From Heterotrichella gracilis (taxonomy: Eukaryota > Sar > Xanthophyceae > Tribonematales > Xanthonemataceae), in NCBI GenBank assembly GCA_032358255.1, contig JAULBX010000226.1, forward strand, positions 95,948 to 159,947: 64,000 nt of DNA. The letters are read 5' to 3'. Positions 47,852 to 59,869 of the stretch are shown piece by piece; position 1 is the first letter of the stretch; each line of letters opens with the position of its first letter. The notes beneath the pieces were generated by a model. The model made no database searches, was not told where the DNA came from, and saw only the letters and a program-made list of their open reading frames with translations. A program made the translations under genes and the position numbers.

Positions 47852-49477
47852 ATGGCCGCTTTACAGCCTGCAGTGGGAGCACACATCCACAACCTGCCAG
47901 ATGGCGTTCTGGCACAGGTACTCTACCGTACTCTGCCTGTTTCGAGCGTTGTGCACTGCTGCATTGCGTCTGGATTTTGTCATGTGTGCGCTGCAGAGGG
48001 TCCGGTCCACCTAGCTTCTTGACATCAGGCATTCCAACGTGCAACAAGCCTATCTGCTGAGGCAAGTGCACACAAAAGTGGTTTCAATAGCAATACCCCT
48101 CACACCGCAGGTGCTGCTGTGTCTGCCCGTGAACATGCGTGCCCAAGCCACCACCGTGTGCCAGCGCTGGAACAACCTGCTCAACTGCCAGGGCGTACTG
48201 TGGGAGCGGGTAGACCCAACTTGCTGGTTGTCAGGCGACAGGCTGTGCACGCACCTGTACCACACAAGGGACTTGGACTGCTTCGGCAACAGTGAGAAGG
48301 TGGTGCAGATGGTGGCTTCCCTGGCGCCTGCACAAGCGCAGTCCTGGCGCGTGTTCATAAGGCAGGAGACAGACACTCCACTCCTCCAGTGCTACAAACC
48401 ACTCCTTGCAGCGTGCTTTGGGCGCCTGCACCGGCTGCAGGCCCTGCACTTGATGGTGTTCTCAGCCCGGGTCACACATGGAGTACATGGGGAGCACGCC
48501 GCAATATCCCAAGGCACGGCAGATGTCATCACACACCTCACCCACTTGACAGCGCTCACCAGCCTTTCCTTGGGGTTGAGGCACGACACTGATTCGGACA
48601 CCAAGGCGATAGTCTCCTACCCCTTGCCCCTCCTACCCTCTGTGGTGGAGGCCGAATTGGAGGTGGATACTGGATCAATTGACGGCAACCCCATCCCAGC
48701 CTCCCTCTCAGCAACCTGCCCCAGCTGCGCAGCCTGACAGTGAGGGTGGAGGGTGCAGAGTTCATATTGGACATGCGCCCTGCAACCGCGCTGACAGCCC
48801 TCGAGCTGGATATAGTTTCCGCAGAGCTGAAGCTGCCTCATGGGTCATCACCCTGGTGGCCCGCTGGCCTTGAGAAGTTCACCTTTGTCGCCTGGGAACT
48901 TCACCCTCATGACCTGCAAGACGACAAGGATTGGGCACACTTTCTGCCGCCAGTGCGCGACCTGAAGCTCGTTAGTGCTAATGACTTCATTGAGTCACAT
49001 ATGCTGCCTCACCTGCCAACCACGCTCCAGGCGCTGACGGTGAAACCGCCGTGGGGGCTGGATGAGGAGGGTATGCAAGTGACCATCCCCACCTTGCCCA
49101 AGCTTGTCTCCCTTTCCCCGCCGTATGATGCATCCAGCTTGACCCTCACCGCCCCCATCCACCCTTATTTGCGGATCCACGACTCACCGCCCTTGCGGGT
49201 GGTGGGGCCAGGGTGGGAGATAGCGGTGGGGGCTGTCATCGCTCACGTGCCCCAGACCTTGTGGCAGGGGAGGCGCGTCAGGTTGGAGGAGCTGGCAGGG
49301 CAGCCGGTGGCGGGGGTGGATGATTGTGACAGGCTGGCTGCCTTGCGCTGGGTGCAGGGCCATGTGGAGGGGGTGAGTGGTCGCGATGTGGAAGTCCGTG
49401 GCAGCGTCACGACTCGTGCCAGGGCAATGGACATTGAGCATGCCTATGGCATAGTATGCTACGCTACTTCATGCTAG
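47852..49477 (+). pseudogene. F-box/leucine-rich protein, copy 5, frameshifted
   Basis: Exon 1 (47852-47917) encodes MAALQPAVGAHIHNLPDGVL and then AQ. Exon 2 (48111-49477) completes the F-box (VLLCLPVNMRAQATTVCQRW). At about 48697 the sequence lacks ten bases relative to copy 4 (CCAGCCTC joined directly to CCTCTCAGC). This shifts the frame and gives a stop at 48737. The remaining part is open in the new frame with family blocks (ALELDIVSAELKLPHGSSPW, LPHLPTTLQALTV, LRVVGPGWEIAVG, RLAALRWVQGHVEGV) to TAG at 49475-49477. The start codon, F-box and C-terminus are all well preserved, so the lesion is recent or an assembly error. Confidence 0.65.
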
Positions 49478-50588
49478 GGTTACGGTAAACTGGACTAGGC
49501 ATGATCGTTCATGTGGGGCAGTGACGGCAGGTGCGGCACTGACGGTGTCCACAGTCAGTGCACCTAAATTTTTCTGTCTGAAGCAGTAGGCAGCGCAAGT
49601 GCACAATGTGGGTGTATGGTACCCACAAGCTATGCCTTTTGCATGTCACCTGTTATAGTGATAACATATTCATATCTTTTTATTTTTATTTTTGCCTTGC
49701 CTCAGACTAGGAATGTCAAGGGACAAGCCCTTAACGAAGAATTGTCACAATTCTTCAAAGTTTGCGATTTGACGTGGCGCGCAATTTATGTTTTGCCATG
49801 ATACAATCAAATCCAATTTGATTGTTGCTATATATAATGAGCTAGCAGCTGCTGCTACATGCAGTTCTGGTAATAATATCTGACACGACCGGCACTGTGC
49901 CACTGGCACAACCCTGTGACAGTGGCTTCGGTCTCCAGTAAGGACACAATTTGACAATTGAACCGATGTTGCCACTATTACAGCGCAGCTAGGAAGCTGG
50001 TGCAGTGCTGTGTGCAATGTGTCAACATCGCTGTCATCAGTGATATATATATACTGTTGAAAAGAAACACAACCCGGTACCCACAACCGTTCGAACCTGG
50101 ACATGTGTGTTACTGTGTCCTCCGACCAGGTCCTTCCCACACAATAATCCAACACTGCCATTCCCTCTGATGGATAATATCACGCATGCACGGGTAGGCA
50201 ACCTGCAACAGGTCATGCCACATGAGCCAGCCATACACCTTCTCAACCCTTGCTGGCCAAAGTGTCAAAGTGCAGCCCATGTTGCTCGTAGAGCTCGACA
50301 AGCGCAGAGCGTGGAAACCAGCAACATTGATAAAACGTTCCATATCTTGGCCTTCTTGACATACGCCAGGCTCAGTGCACATGCGCCAAAGGGAACAGGC
50401 ACCGACGGGAATGATCAACTGCCCAATTAATGGCTGTACATGCACCCCAGCCCTGCCACATCAAAGGGTGTTGCCAAGCGCCACCATCACCCCACCTCAG
50501 CATCAAGTGCTGGCCCCTTTCCACACCGTTTCCACACCCGCTGGGTAAATATGGACACCAGATTTCCATGTCAGAAACCCACGCCATC

Positions 50589-50643
<55 letters not shown>

Positions 50644-50653
50644 NNNNNNNNNN

Positions 50654-50694
<41 letters not shown>

Positions 50695-51014
50695 GCCCTC
50701 TAGTCACCCAAGACCGCAACAGAACCTGCTCCGTTCCTGGTGCCAGAACCCACGAATAGCTCCGCATGTGCTTGGTGCCAACTGGTGCTGCTGCTGCTGC
50801 CGCCGCACGCTCCCCCCCCGCCAACCGGGCCATTGCTGCACCCAGATGATGCCTGGCGCCCACACCACCTCACGTCATGCCTTGCAGACCAAGGTCCTTC
50901 TGCTCCCAAGCCAATGCCTGGCACTCGCACCAGCTCAATCCATGCGGGAGTATGGCGTGCCGCTCAGGGACCAAACCTCGCACACCATCCCCCGCAGCTG
51001 CGCCAGTGCGCGCT
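49478..51014. other. Intergenic with assembly gap
   Basis: No gene seen on either side of the gap at 50591-50692. The region lies between F-box copy 5 (+) and the 3' end of the SmB gene (-). Confidence 0.45.
50591..50692. other. Assembly gap: 53 G, 10 N, 39 C
   Basis: A run of G (50591-50643) is followed by exactly ten N (50644-50653) and a run of C (50654-50692). This is a placeholder gap where reads failed in homopolymers. The true length and sequence are unknown, and the left and right sides may not be contiguous as shown. Confidence 0.95.
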
Positions 51015-53103
51015 CTACTGTGGCGGGCCAGGCCTGTATCCTGGTGGGGGCATGCCAGGTGGCATCATCCCAGGCCTCATGCCGGGTGGTGGGCCCATGC
51101 CCGGTGGGGGCATTCCAGGCCTGAAGCCGGGAGGGGGCATGCCGGGGGGTCCCATTCCAGGGCGCATGCCGGGGGGTGGCCCCATGCCCGGTGGCCCCAT
51201 GCCTGGTGGCCCCATGCCTGGTGGGGGCATCCCAGGCCTGAAGCCTGGTGGGGGCATGCCGGGGGGTGGGCCGCCCATTGGGGGCCTGGCGCCCTGCTGG
51301 GGGGGGCCGCCTGCACAGGGGGTGAAGGGTGGGGGGTCATGGGGGTTGCAAAATACCTGCTGCGTGCCTGGCCTCGTCTTAACGAAATGCAGCTATCTGC
51401 AGAAACCTGGTCCCCCTTTTGAGCCATGTAAACTCGGCGTTTCGACGTTCACAACAAGCCATGTCTCCCCCACAAGCTGCCCCAGGCCATTCTGTCAAGA
51501 CACTGCAGCACTCGACAACACCACAGTCCTGCACGATTCCTGAAATTGTGTAGCTAAGCTTGCATGATGTGTCGCCCTCACCTGGTGGTGGCATGCCTGG
51601 CCTGGGGGGTCCGCCAGGTGGCGGCCTCTGAGCGGGCACTGGGCCAGCTTGCATCTGTGGCCGAGGGAGCATCATGCCAGGGGCGGGGCCGCCCACTCCC
51701 CTTGCAGGGCCCGACAGACCCTGGAAATACACAGGGGACACATCAGTCGAGGCACGGGCTGGCACCCCTCATGGGCGCCCCCTAAAGCAGGTGCCGCTGG
51801 GGATGCAATCGCTTGTAGGTTTAGTTTGTGCAGCGTGGTGGTCTTTAAGTTACGGCGCAGACAGCCAGCAAATGCAGGGCAGGGACATTGACGACGAAGT
51901 GCACAGGCGAGCACATCTTAATTGGAGGTTGTGAGTTGGCCAGTGCAACAGGTACAAGGGAAGTGCGATCAGATGTGCCCAGGATAGTAAGGATCTTGGA
52001 GCAAAAGTTAAATAAATACATAGCCTGTCAACACACAGCTGGGTGGGCCACTGGAAGCCTGGCTGTACCCTACACAAGCAGCTATCGATGTCATTGAATG
52101 ACTACGGTTCAGTCTCACTTACCGCTGGTGCCTGGCCTGGAGCAGGGGCAGGGAGGCCGCGGCCAGCGGCCCGGCCCATACCGGGGCCAGCCTGCAAAGG
52201 CAAGTTACAAGAAGGTTCAGAAAGGGTATGCATAAGAGCATCACGCACGTGCAGGTGTGGGGTTCAAACCCACAAGACCAGGTTGGTCCAAAAGGACAGC
52301 GACAAGTGGGTGCAGAGGCCTGGCGCAGGCCTCTTTCCTCCTCAGAGAGACTTTGAGGGCAGGAGGTCCTGTGTTTATGACATGCAAGGGGAAGTGGTAG
52401 CAAGCGTGGTGCTGGGCGCAACGGGTTTCTACCAACACAGCAGCCACGTACCGCGCCAGCTTGTGCCTTTGAAAACCGCTCTTCTGACGGCGGAGGCCCC
52501 TCAATCGTGATGGATATCACCTCGTCACCCCGCAGGAGCACCATACCCAGCACTCTCCGCTCCTCCCTCTGCACGCGCACAGAACGCAGTTTGCATCGCA
52601 GCTCCCAATGCCATCAATTGAGACGCTTGAAAGTGAACCCAAGGCACCCACAAGCCATACAGCATATAACACCCGACGATCAACAGCAGAAAAGGCTACA
52701 AAGAGCACTAAGAGCGCACCTCATCTTCAGACTTGCCCTTCTTTGGGGGCAGTTTCCTGAACTCCTCAGTGTCCCCCAGCACAAGGTTCATGTGCCTGTC
52801 GAATGCCATAAACCTACACGTATGTGCGCAGGTTGAGTCAGAAACGGTTGGGCTGCTGCATGTTGTGCTGATGCAGCCAGGCAGGTGTGACTTGGCCTTT
52901 GCCCGTTGGGCCAGCATATGCATGCATGCAGGGGATTTACCTGCCCACGAGCTGCCTCCCATCCAGGATAGTTACCCGCATGCCTGCAACATAAAGGGTG
53001 GTTAGTGTGTGTTGAAGGCGAAACTCGCTAGTTAGCGGGCCAGGAACCTTTACTCACGGTAGTTGATGTATTGTAAGAGCTTGGATGTCTTAGAGATCGA
53101 CAT
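51015..53103 (-). CDS. Spliceosomal Sm protein B (snRNP-associated SmB/B')
   Basis: Seven exons (53103-53058, 52983-52941, 52813-52720, 52568-52452, 52191-52123, 51720-51582, 51310-51015) join in phase to 267 residues. SmB is part of the seven-member Sm ring on spliceosomal U snRNAs. The Sm1 motif (MRVTILDGRQLVGRFMAFD, RHMNLVLGDTEEF) and Sm2 motif (RRVLGMVLLRGDEVISITIE, GPPP) are clear. They are followed by the SmB-specific AGPGMGRAAGRG segment and a Pro/Gly/Met tail of repeated PPPGM, FRPGM and MRPGM units, as in animal SmB. The start MSISKTSKLLQYINYRMRV matches the family (SKMLQ..NYRMR). Stop TAG. It is divergent from the SSRP1 gene. Confidence 0.95.
51018..51280 (-). repeat. Minisatellite coding the SmB proline/glycine/methionine tail
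   Basis: Related units of 12-18 bases (GGCATGCCCCCACCAGGCTT and similar) repeat in frame and encode PGMPPPGFRPG and PGMGPP blocks. A larger ~75-base unit appears twice (PGMPPPGFRPGMPPPGMGPP). Confidence 0.8.
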
Positions 53104-53805
53104 CTTGGCCAAGCCTCCTTCCTGGCGGCTGTAGTTCTACAGTATTGCGCTTTCAGCGACCCAGTTGAGGCTCAAACTTGCTGTGTAAGCTGTCCTGGAC
53201 CTATTCAAACCCCATCAACAATTGGGCTTGGGCAATCACGGGCCATGGTCCCAACTCCCCTGCATCAACCACTGTGAAGGAGAATAATTATGCGCACGGG
53301 TTCACATCAACGGGTCACACTGGCTGAAGGAAAGTGGGCGTTGCTGGTGCCAAAGTCTGCGATTTTCTGGTCTGAAAGGGATGAAGGGCTTGGCCAGCAG
53401 CCGCTTTCCTTTGCCACTGCAGGAACAATTTGACCCCTGTACAGACCTTCATCACATCTGCCAGGCATTATCGGGTACTCAAATTGGGATCCCGCAGGCA
53501 ATTGATTCCGCCCCACTCAATCTGTCTGTATTTCGCAGAAATTGAAAAGTATTTTACCCACCACGTCGATTGCAGTTCAAAATCACTCGCCTCTATTTTT
53601 TAAACCAACTGATGCGGTGCAACACGGCATAGAGTTTGCACCATCGTCAGCGATATCGCTTGTATTTGCAATTCAACGCGTTGTATCCAAACCGCTAAAC
53701 TGCAAGTGCCCAACGAATGCAAGGATGAGTATCGTAACTGTGCCCACCCAGTTTTGAGACGTTGCCTATCGGACCTGGCTTGGTATAGCGTTCAATACAC
53801 CAACT
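53104..53805. promoter_or_regulatory. Divergent promoter region
   Basis: This spacer of about 700 bases lies between the head-to-head starts of the SmB gene (-) and the SSRP1 gene (+). I recognised no specific motif. Confidence 0.4.
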
Positions 53806-56800
53806 ATGGCGGAGGGGGTGCAGCAATTTGGCAACATCCTGCTGGCCTCTCGGACGGGCTTGGTGAGTTGGCCAACTATGCATGCATATGCAACCTCGCC
53901 AGGAAAACTCCAATCACTGACCTTCCTGCCCCGCAGAGCTCCGGCCAGTTGCGGATTACCTCTTCCGGTTTCGTGTGGAAAAAAGTCAGTGGAGGCAAAA
54001 CAGTGGAAATCGCCTCTAAAGGTAATCCTTACCTGAATCCCACCTTACCAAGCTCTAGTTTTCCGAACGCATTAGCACCCATAAGGCATAGCAGGAAGAC
54101 CTTGAGCAACCAACAACCAAGGTCGTGTTGGCTTAAATACATATTCAGACTAAAGTGTCACGCCGTGATTGGAACACACCCATCTTGCAATATGGGCCAA
54201 GATCACCCCGCAGTACGGCATCCGCTGGATACCCACCCAGTATGCCTCAGACTCACGGCTTTATTGGTGAGCTTTGCGTACGTCACACTTGTTCTTTTAT
54301 CCTCACGCTGATGGGTTTCCCGTTTCAGATGTTGACAGCTTGGTATGGACACGCATCTCCCGGGGGTGCCAGCTCAGCGTGCGGCGAAAAGATGGGCACA
54401 CAACCAACTTCATAGGCTTCAAAGACAAGGTAAAGCTCCCACATTACAGCAGCGCCTGCACATTGGGATGGCGACACGTTGAACAGTAGGCTGGCGGCAT
54501 GGGCACCAATTGGCATGGCAGCACACGCTGTACACGGTGAATGACACATACATGGAACATGGACCTCAATGACTATGCAGCGCTGCATGTCCTGGCGTGA
54601 TTACATGGTTGATTGTAACCTTCTGCAGGATGTGGAGTCTGTCAAAGAGGCGATCAGCTCGTCCTTTGGACTGGAGGTGGAGGTGAGAAAACCCTAAGGG
54701 AGGTGGAAATCCCTAACGGCGCATGGCCAAATGATCATGGCCATAAAGTAGCCCAATGCTGATCTACCAGGACATGAAAACCTTGAGACGATCTATGTAC
54801 AGAAACCGCAAGTGATTCGGGTCATGTGTGCCAACTTGGGGCCCCGCCATGCCATCCTGACAAACCCCTTACATTTTTGTCTGCTCACCTATCTCATTCT
54901 ATTGCCAGTAGTTCACCAGCTACATGCCAACTGTCTTCAATCCCACCGAACAGAATGGTGGCAGGTGTCCGCCGCAGCAACGCATGCATGAAATTCCATA
55001 TGACACCCCGGTGCACTCTCCTCCTCATCCCGCTTCCGTATCCCTCTGCCAGGAGCAAGTGATGGGTGTGTCGGGCCGCAACTGGGGCAGCGCAACTCTT
55101 GAGGGTTCCTCATTGCTGTTCAAAGTGGCGGACAAGCCCACCTTCCAATTGCCACTCAAGGACGTGTCACAGGTGGGTACAAAGCCCTGGTCAAAACCCT
55201 AGCCATGAAATCCTAATCGTCCTCTCCCGTATCTTACTCTTTCATACTGTATAATACATACAGGCTGTAGCGCTGCAGCCTGATGAGGGATTTTGCCAAT
55301 ATATGAACCGCAGGCTGAAGGGTGTGGCGTTTGTGTAGCTGTCTTGTAAACCCAACCGTACGACCCAAATCATTATATCATGCTGTGCCTGCCACCCTCA
55401 CTGCTTCTAGGATAACCTGGCGGCTTGTGTCTACCACTGCTGCTGGCTTCGGCAAAATCGTAACCCTATTTGCGCATCTGGCAAGGTCTAAATGCTGCGC
55501 ATGCTGCCCATGTGCCTCCCTTACAACCCTCCATAACCCTTCCCAAAACCCTATCTCAAAACCCTATTAAGAACCCTTGCCTCAACCCCCGTTGCAGGTG
55601 AACCAGGGCAAGGACGAGGTCCTGCTTGAGTTCCCTGTGGATGACACCACGGGGGAGCGGGAGGACGCGCTGGTGGAGATGAGTTTCTACATCCCCAAGG
55701 ACAATCCAGACTATCCCGGGGATGAGGAGACGCCGTCGTACAAGGTGGGGACGGAGGCCCATCCACTGGCCATGAAAGTTTTGGGGTATCATGCAAGCGG
55801 CAAAGGATGTAGCGGGTGCATCATGGATCCAATATTCATCATGCATGGGCATAGCAGCTGACATATAAATTGGCTGGCATATTGCACAAGGCCTGCACTC
55901 AGGCCATGGACATGCTCACCCGTACCCCTTCCACCCACACCACCGTCACCTCCACCTCCAATCCCTCCCCCTCAACCCCGCCACCACCACTGCACCCCCC
56001 AGGCGTGCATGGACCGCCTGCTCCAGCACCCATTCTTACACACAGCCCCCTTCCCCTCCCCCATTTGTTTATTACTCTTTGTCAACCCCCAGGTGTTCAT
56101 GGACCGCCTGCTCCAGCACACCGACGTGGCTGCCAGCGTGGGCGAGGCGGTGGTCACCTTTGACAATGTGGCTGTGCTGGCGCCACGTGGCAGGTTCATG
56201 GTGGAGATGTACATGAGTTTTATGAAGCTGGTGGGACAGGTGAGAGGGGGAAAACCCTAGGGCTAGGTTCAAGACAGGTGACAGGAAACATAGGCTAGGG
56301 GGGTGGTGCGTGCTGGTGTGGGGGCAAGTGTGGGGGAACCCTAGCCAAGGATGTTGGTGTAACTGTGCTGGTGGGACCTGCTACCCTCCAGCCGACCCAC
56401 TGCCTGCCTCAACGCCTGTGCCGCACAATCAGAGCGCCAGCATTGCTCCCCATGCGATCCACCTCCCCTTTCCTTGACCCCACCCCACCCCCCACCACCC
56501 TGCAGAACCAGGACTACCGCATCCAGTACGACTCCATCGTGCGCCTGTTCCTGCTGCCCAAGACCCACACCCCGCACACCCTGGTGGTCATCACCCTGGA
56601 CCCACCCATCCGCAAGGGGAACACCTTCTACGCGCACCTGCTGTGCCAGTTCCACTCGGACGAGCACATCACAAAGGATCTGGACATCACACCGGACGGC
56701 CTGGCGGCCAAGAATGAGCAGGTGGGCGAGGGTTCTAGGGTTTTTGGAGCAGGTGGGTGAGGACTGCCTGGGCTGCGGCAGGGGCTTTGGGGGTTGGGTA

Positions 56801-59800
56801 GGGTTTTGGTGCAGTTGGTTTCCTCTCTATTAGTGGATCAGTGCGAAGTTTTTAATGCAGAATGTCTCAAGGACTGACATAGCGAGATCATTCTTGCCAT
56901 TCATTGGTCTGGGGAACACACACACTTGCTGTGCCAGTTCACTGGAGAGAGACGTCTGGTGAATCTTGGCATGCATTTGAACTTCCGGAAGTGGCGCTGG
57001 AATGTGCCACCATCAAGGGGGGGAAGAGGGTGGATAGTTAATTTTTTAATTTTCTGATACATGGGGAGTCCTTTGGCGTGGGTGCAATTGGCAACACCCT
57101 GACAGCCTGTGGGGAAGACTCTGGCATTTGCGCCAAGACGCTCCGTTACTAGGCAGGCTCCTAGCCCCTACCCACCCAGCCCATTGCCCTCCTGACCCCC
57201 CCCCCCTCCAACCCCTGCAGTGCGGCGGCAAGCTGGCGAGCCAACTTGAGGGCCCTTTGTTTGAGGTGTTTGCGCGCGCGCTGCGTGGCCTGGCCAACAC
57301 CAAGCTCATCAAGCCAGGCACATTCCGCACGGCAGACACGCTGGGCTATGGCCTCAGGTGCTCATATAAGGTGCGGGAAAACGCAAGGAAACCCTAAGTA
57401 TTGTATCTCCTAAACCGTAAGTGTTCAGTCTCCTAACTCTGCCCTGGATCTCCTTGAATGTGGCTGATGATGCCACATCAGCATCATGTGGCACATGATG
57501 CTGCAGATCAGATAGCCACATGATCTATCATGATCTAAACCTACATGTCCTTCATTCTCATCTGCGCAGATGCCCTTCCTGAATCCTACAACTTTCTTTT
57601 AATCTGGTCTCCTAACATTGCCTCTTTTCAGGCTGATGACGGCTACCTGTAACCCCCTTGCGCTCGCCTATTTCTATGTGCAAAAAGCCCCTGAAGCCCT
57701 AAACCTAAACCCTAATTCCTGAAACCCCCTTCCCCAGGCTGACGACGGCTACTTGTACCCCCTTGAGCGCGCCTTCTTCTACGTGCACAAGCCCCCACTG
57801 CTGCTGGTGCACGACGAGATGGAGGGGGTGGAGTTCATGCGCCAAGGAGGGGGCGCGCTGGCCAGCGTCAAGACCTTTGACCTTGCCATCCGCATGAAGA
57901 ACGACCAGGAGTACTTGTTCAGGGGCATCCAGCGGGGGGAGTGGGTCAACCTGTTCAAGTTCCTGCAGGTGGGTGGTGGGGTTGGCGGGAGTGATGGTGG
58001 TGGTGGGGGTGCAGTGGCGATTTTTTTTCCAGGGGGTATGGTGGTGGTGGTGGTGGTACTGGTGGTGGTGGTGGTGTGGTTGGCCATCCGCACAATGCAT
58101 GGCCAGGCATACCTGGTCAAGGGTGTGAAGTGTGGGGAGTGGGTCAACATGTACCCGCAGGTGGGTGAGTGTGTTGGGGAGGGTGGTACTGCCTGGGGTT
58201 ATTCACCCTTCCCCTTGCCACTTCACATGCCTGTCCCCTTGAGCTGGCCACTCTCTCCCCTCCCATCTCCAAACACCTTTCCATTCTTGCGCCTACCTGC
58301 TAGCACTTAGTCACACCTCCCCAAACGCAATTTTCACACTACCCTGTAAACCAATTTATTGTGTCAATGTCGTAGACCTGAATTTCACTATCTATGTGGA
58401 AATGTATCTAATTTTTCTCAACTTCCTCCTCTTGCAGGCCAAGCGTCTGAACATCGAGAACCTGCGCGAGGCGGAACAGGGCCCAGGGGGGGCGGGCCGT
58501 GCACTGGACCTAGGGGATGACATCGATGCAGGTTTTGCAAGGCTGGAGGCGCAGGTGGGTGACAGCTGGCTGATGGACAAGGGTTTCAGATGTAGGGTTT
58601 AGCACGTTTTAGGTCTTGTGTGACAGAATAACCGAACAGAGTAATGATGACAGCCCGCCGCAGCCCGAAGACCATGGGTCTTGTGTGCCACAACTCCGTT
58701 GATGTCAATTTCCCCGTCCACCCCTTGGCGTCACACACCCTTTCCCCCTTTGCCCAGGGCGACTCCGATGAGGAGGATGAGGACTTTGATGCCCAGGGGG
58801 GAAGCGATGATGATGACGACGACGACGATGATGATGACGCATCAGGCAGTGATGCGGAGATGGTGGAGGTGAGAGGCTGGCTATTCATTTTTTCTTTATC
58901 AGTTGGATGCATTCCAGCAATAGTTCCAGCAATACAGCCTAATCACCAGTCAATCTTGTACATGCGGCGCCAAGCAATCCGGTCCAGGCATTTGTTCTAC
59001 CCTTCATTTATGGGCTAGCCTGGTAGCACATCATTGGCGCGGCTGGAGAGCGATTTCAAATGTGTAGTTTCCGCATGACATACCCAAACCCTAATCTAGG
59101 GCATTGCTTACCCTTAGGTCGCAAGATCCTCCCTAAAGTCTCTCCTATGATATATGCATTGCACACACTTGCTTAGGGCATTTTGCAACATTTCTCCCCC
59201 ACAGGAGGATGCCCCCAAGCCCAAGAAGAAGCGGCCCGCTCCAGAGGCCAAGGCGCCCAAAGCACCCAAGGCGGCCAAGGTGGCCAAGGGTGAAGGAGGT
59301 CCCTCCCCTGCGGATGCCAAGGGGGGAAAGAAGAAGCGCGCCAAGAAGGACAAGGATGCGCCCAAGAAGGGGCTGTCGGCGTTCATGTTCTTCTCAAACG
59401 CTATCAGGGACCAGGTGCGGGGCAGGGGGCCAAATTGGGAATGTGGAAGAGTCTTGGTTAAAATTCTGTTCACTTTCTCATTCTCGGTGTCGTTCTCATT
59501 GTCATTGTTTATTCTTATTCTCTTTATTTTTCACCTCGTGTTTACATTGTATTCTCCATGCCCATGTTTATGTTCACGCCCCATTTCAGTTTGTTTTCTC
59601 ATACATTTCCGTGTCCTTGTCCTTGTTTTTTATCCCCAATCCCCGCTCCCACCCACCAACTCCTCCTGCAGGTCAAGGCCGACAACCCCGGCATTGCCTT
59701 TGGTGAGGTGGGCAAGGTGATTGGCGCCAAGTGGAAGGAGCTGTCAGCCGAGGACAAGGTGCAGTATGAGAAGAGGGCAGCGGAGGACAAGGTGCGGTAC

Positions 59801-59869
59801 GAGGAGGCCAACGCAAAGTACAAGGCGGGCAAGGCGGCAACTGCAGACGCAGGGGAGGCGTCGGATTGA
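53806..59869 (+). CDS. FACT complex subunit SSRP1
   Basis: Fourteen exons (53806-53862, 53937-54021, 54329-54429, 54629-54682, 55053-55172, 55598-55744, 56093-56239, 56506-56721, 57221-57370, 57738-57968, 58438-58554, 58758-58868, 59205-59414, 59672-59869) join in phase to 647 residues, similar to plant SSRP1. With SPT16 it forms FACT, the histone H2A-H2B chaperone for transcription and replication. Seen in order: N-terminal domain (GQLRITSSGFVWKKVSGGK, VSGRNWGSATLEGSSLLFKV), double PH-like middle domain (DYRIQYDSIVRLFLLPK, LDPPIRKGNTFY, DDGYLYPLERAFFYVHKPP), an acidic stretch with eleven Asp in a row, a Lys-rich segment (PKPKKKRPAPEAKAPK), and a C-terminal HMG box split by an intron (KKGLSAFMFFSNAIRDQ, then GEVGKVIGAKWKELSAEDK). 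Introns 6, 9 and 10 hold ghost exon ends. Confidence 0.95.
56003..56029 (+). repeat. Ghost of SSRP1 exon 7 start
   Basis: CCCCCCAG then GCATGGACCGCCTGCTCCAG repeats the acceptor and first 27 bases of exon 7 (real exon starts at 56093), ninety bases upstream in intron 6. Confidence 0.85.
57632..57690 (+). repeat. Ghost of SSRP1 exon 10 start, with stop codon
   Basis: TTTTCAG then GCTGATGACGGCTACCTGTA copies the start of exon 10 (57738) but has TAA at the codon that is TAC in the exon. Similarity continues for about 60 bases (CTATTTCTATGTGCAAAAAG against CTTCTTCTACGTGCACAAGC). Confidence 0.85.
58081..58160 (+). repeat. Ghost of SSRP1 exon 10 end, frame still open
   Basis: In intron 10 this encodes LAIRTMHGQAYLVKGVKC then GEWVNMYPQ, against LAIRMKNDQEYLFRGIQR then GEWVNLFKFLQ in exon 10. 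The CAG-GTGGGT donor is kept, but I see no acceptor AG in front of it. Confidence 0.8.

Noticed and set aside
52240-52290. tRNA-like T-arm (GGGTTCAAACCC)
   Set aside because: The short palindrome resembles a T-loop, but no matching acceptor stem, D-arm or anticodon arm can be drawn. It lies within an intron of the SmB gene.
58020-58080. Trinucleotide GTG repeat as a coding or regulatory element
   Set aside because: It is a simple low-complexity tract in an SSRP1 intron, with no sign of function.
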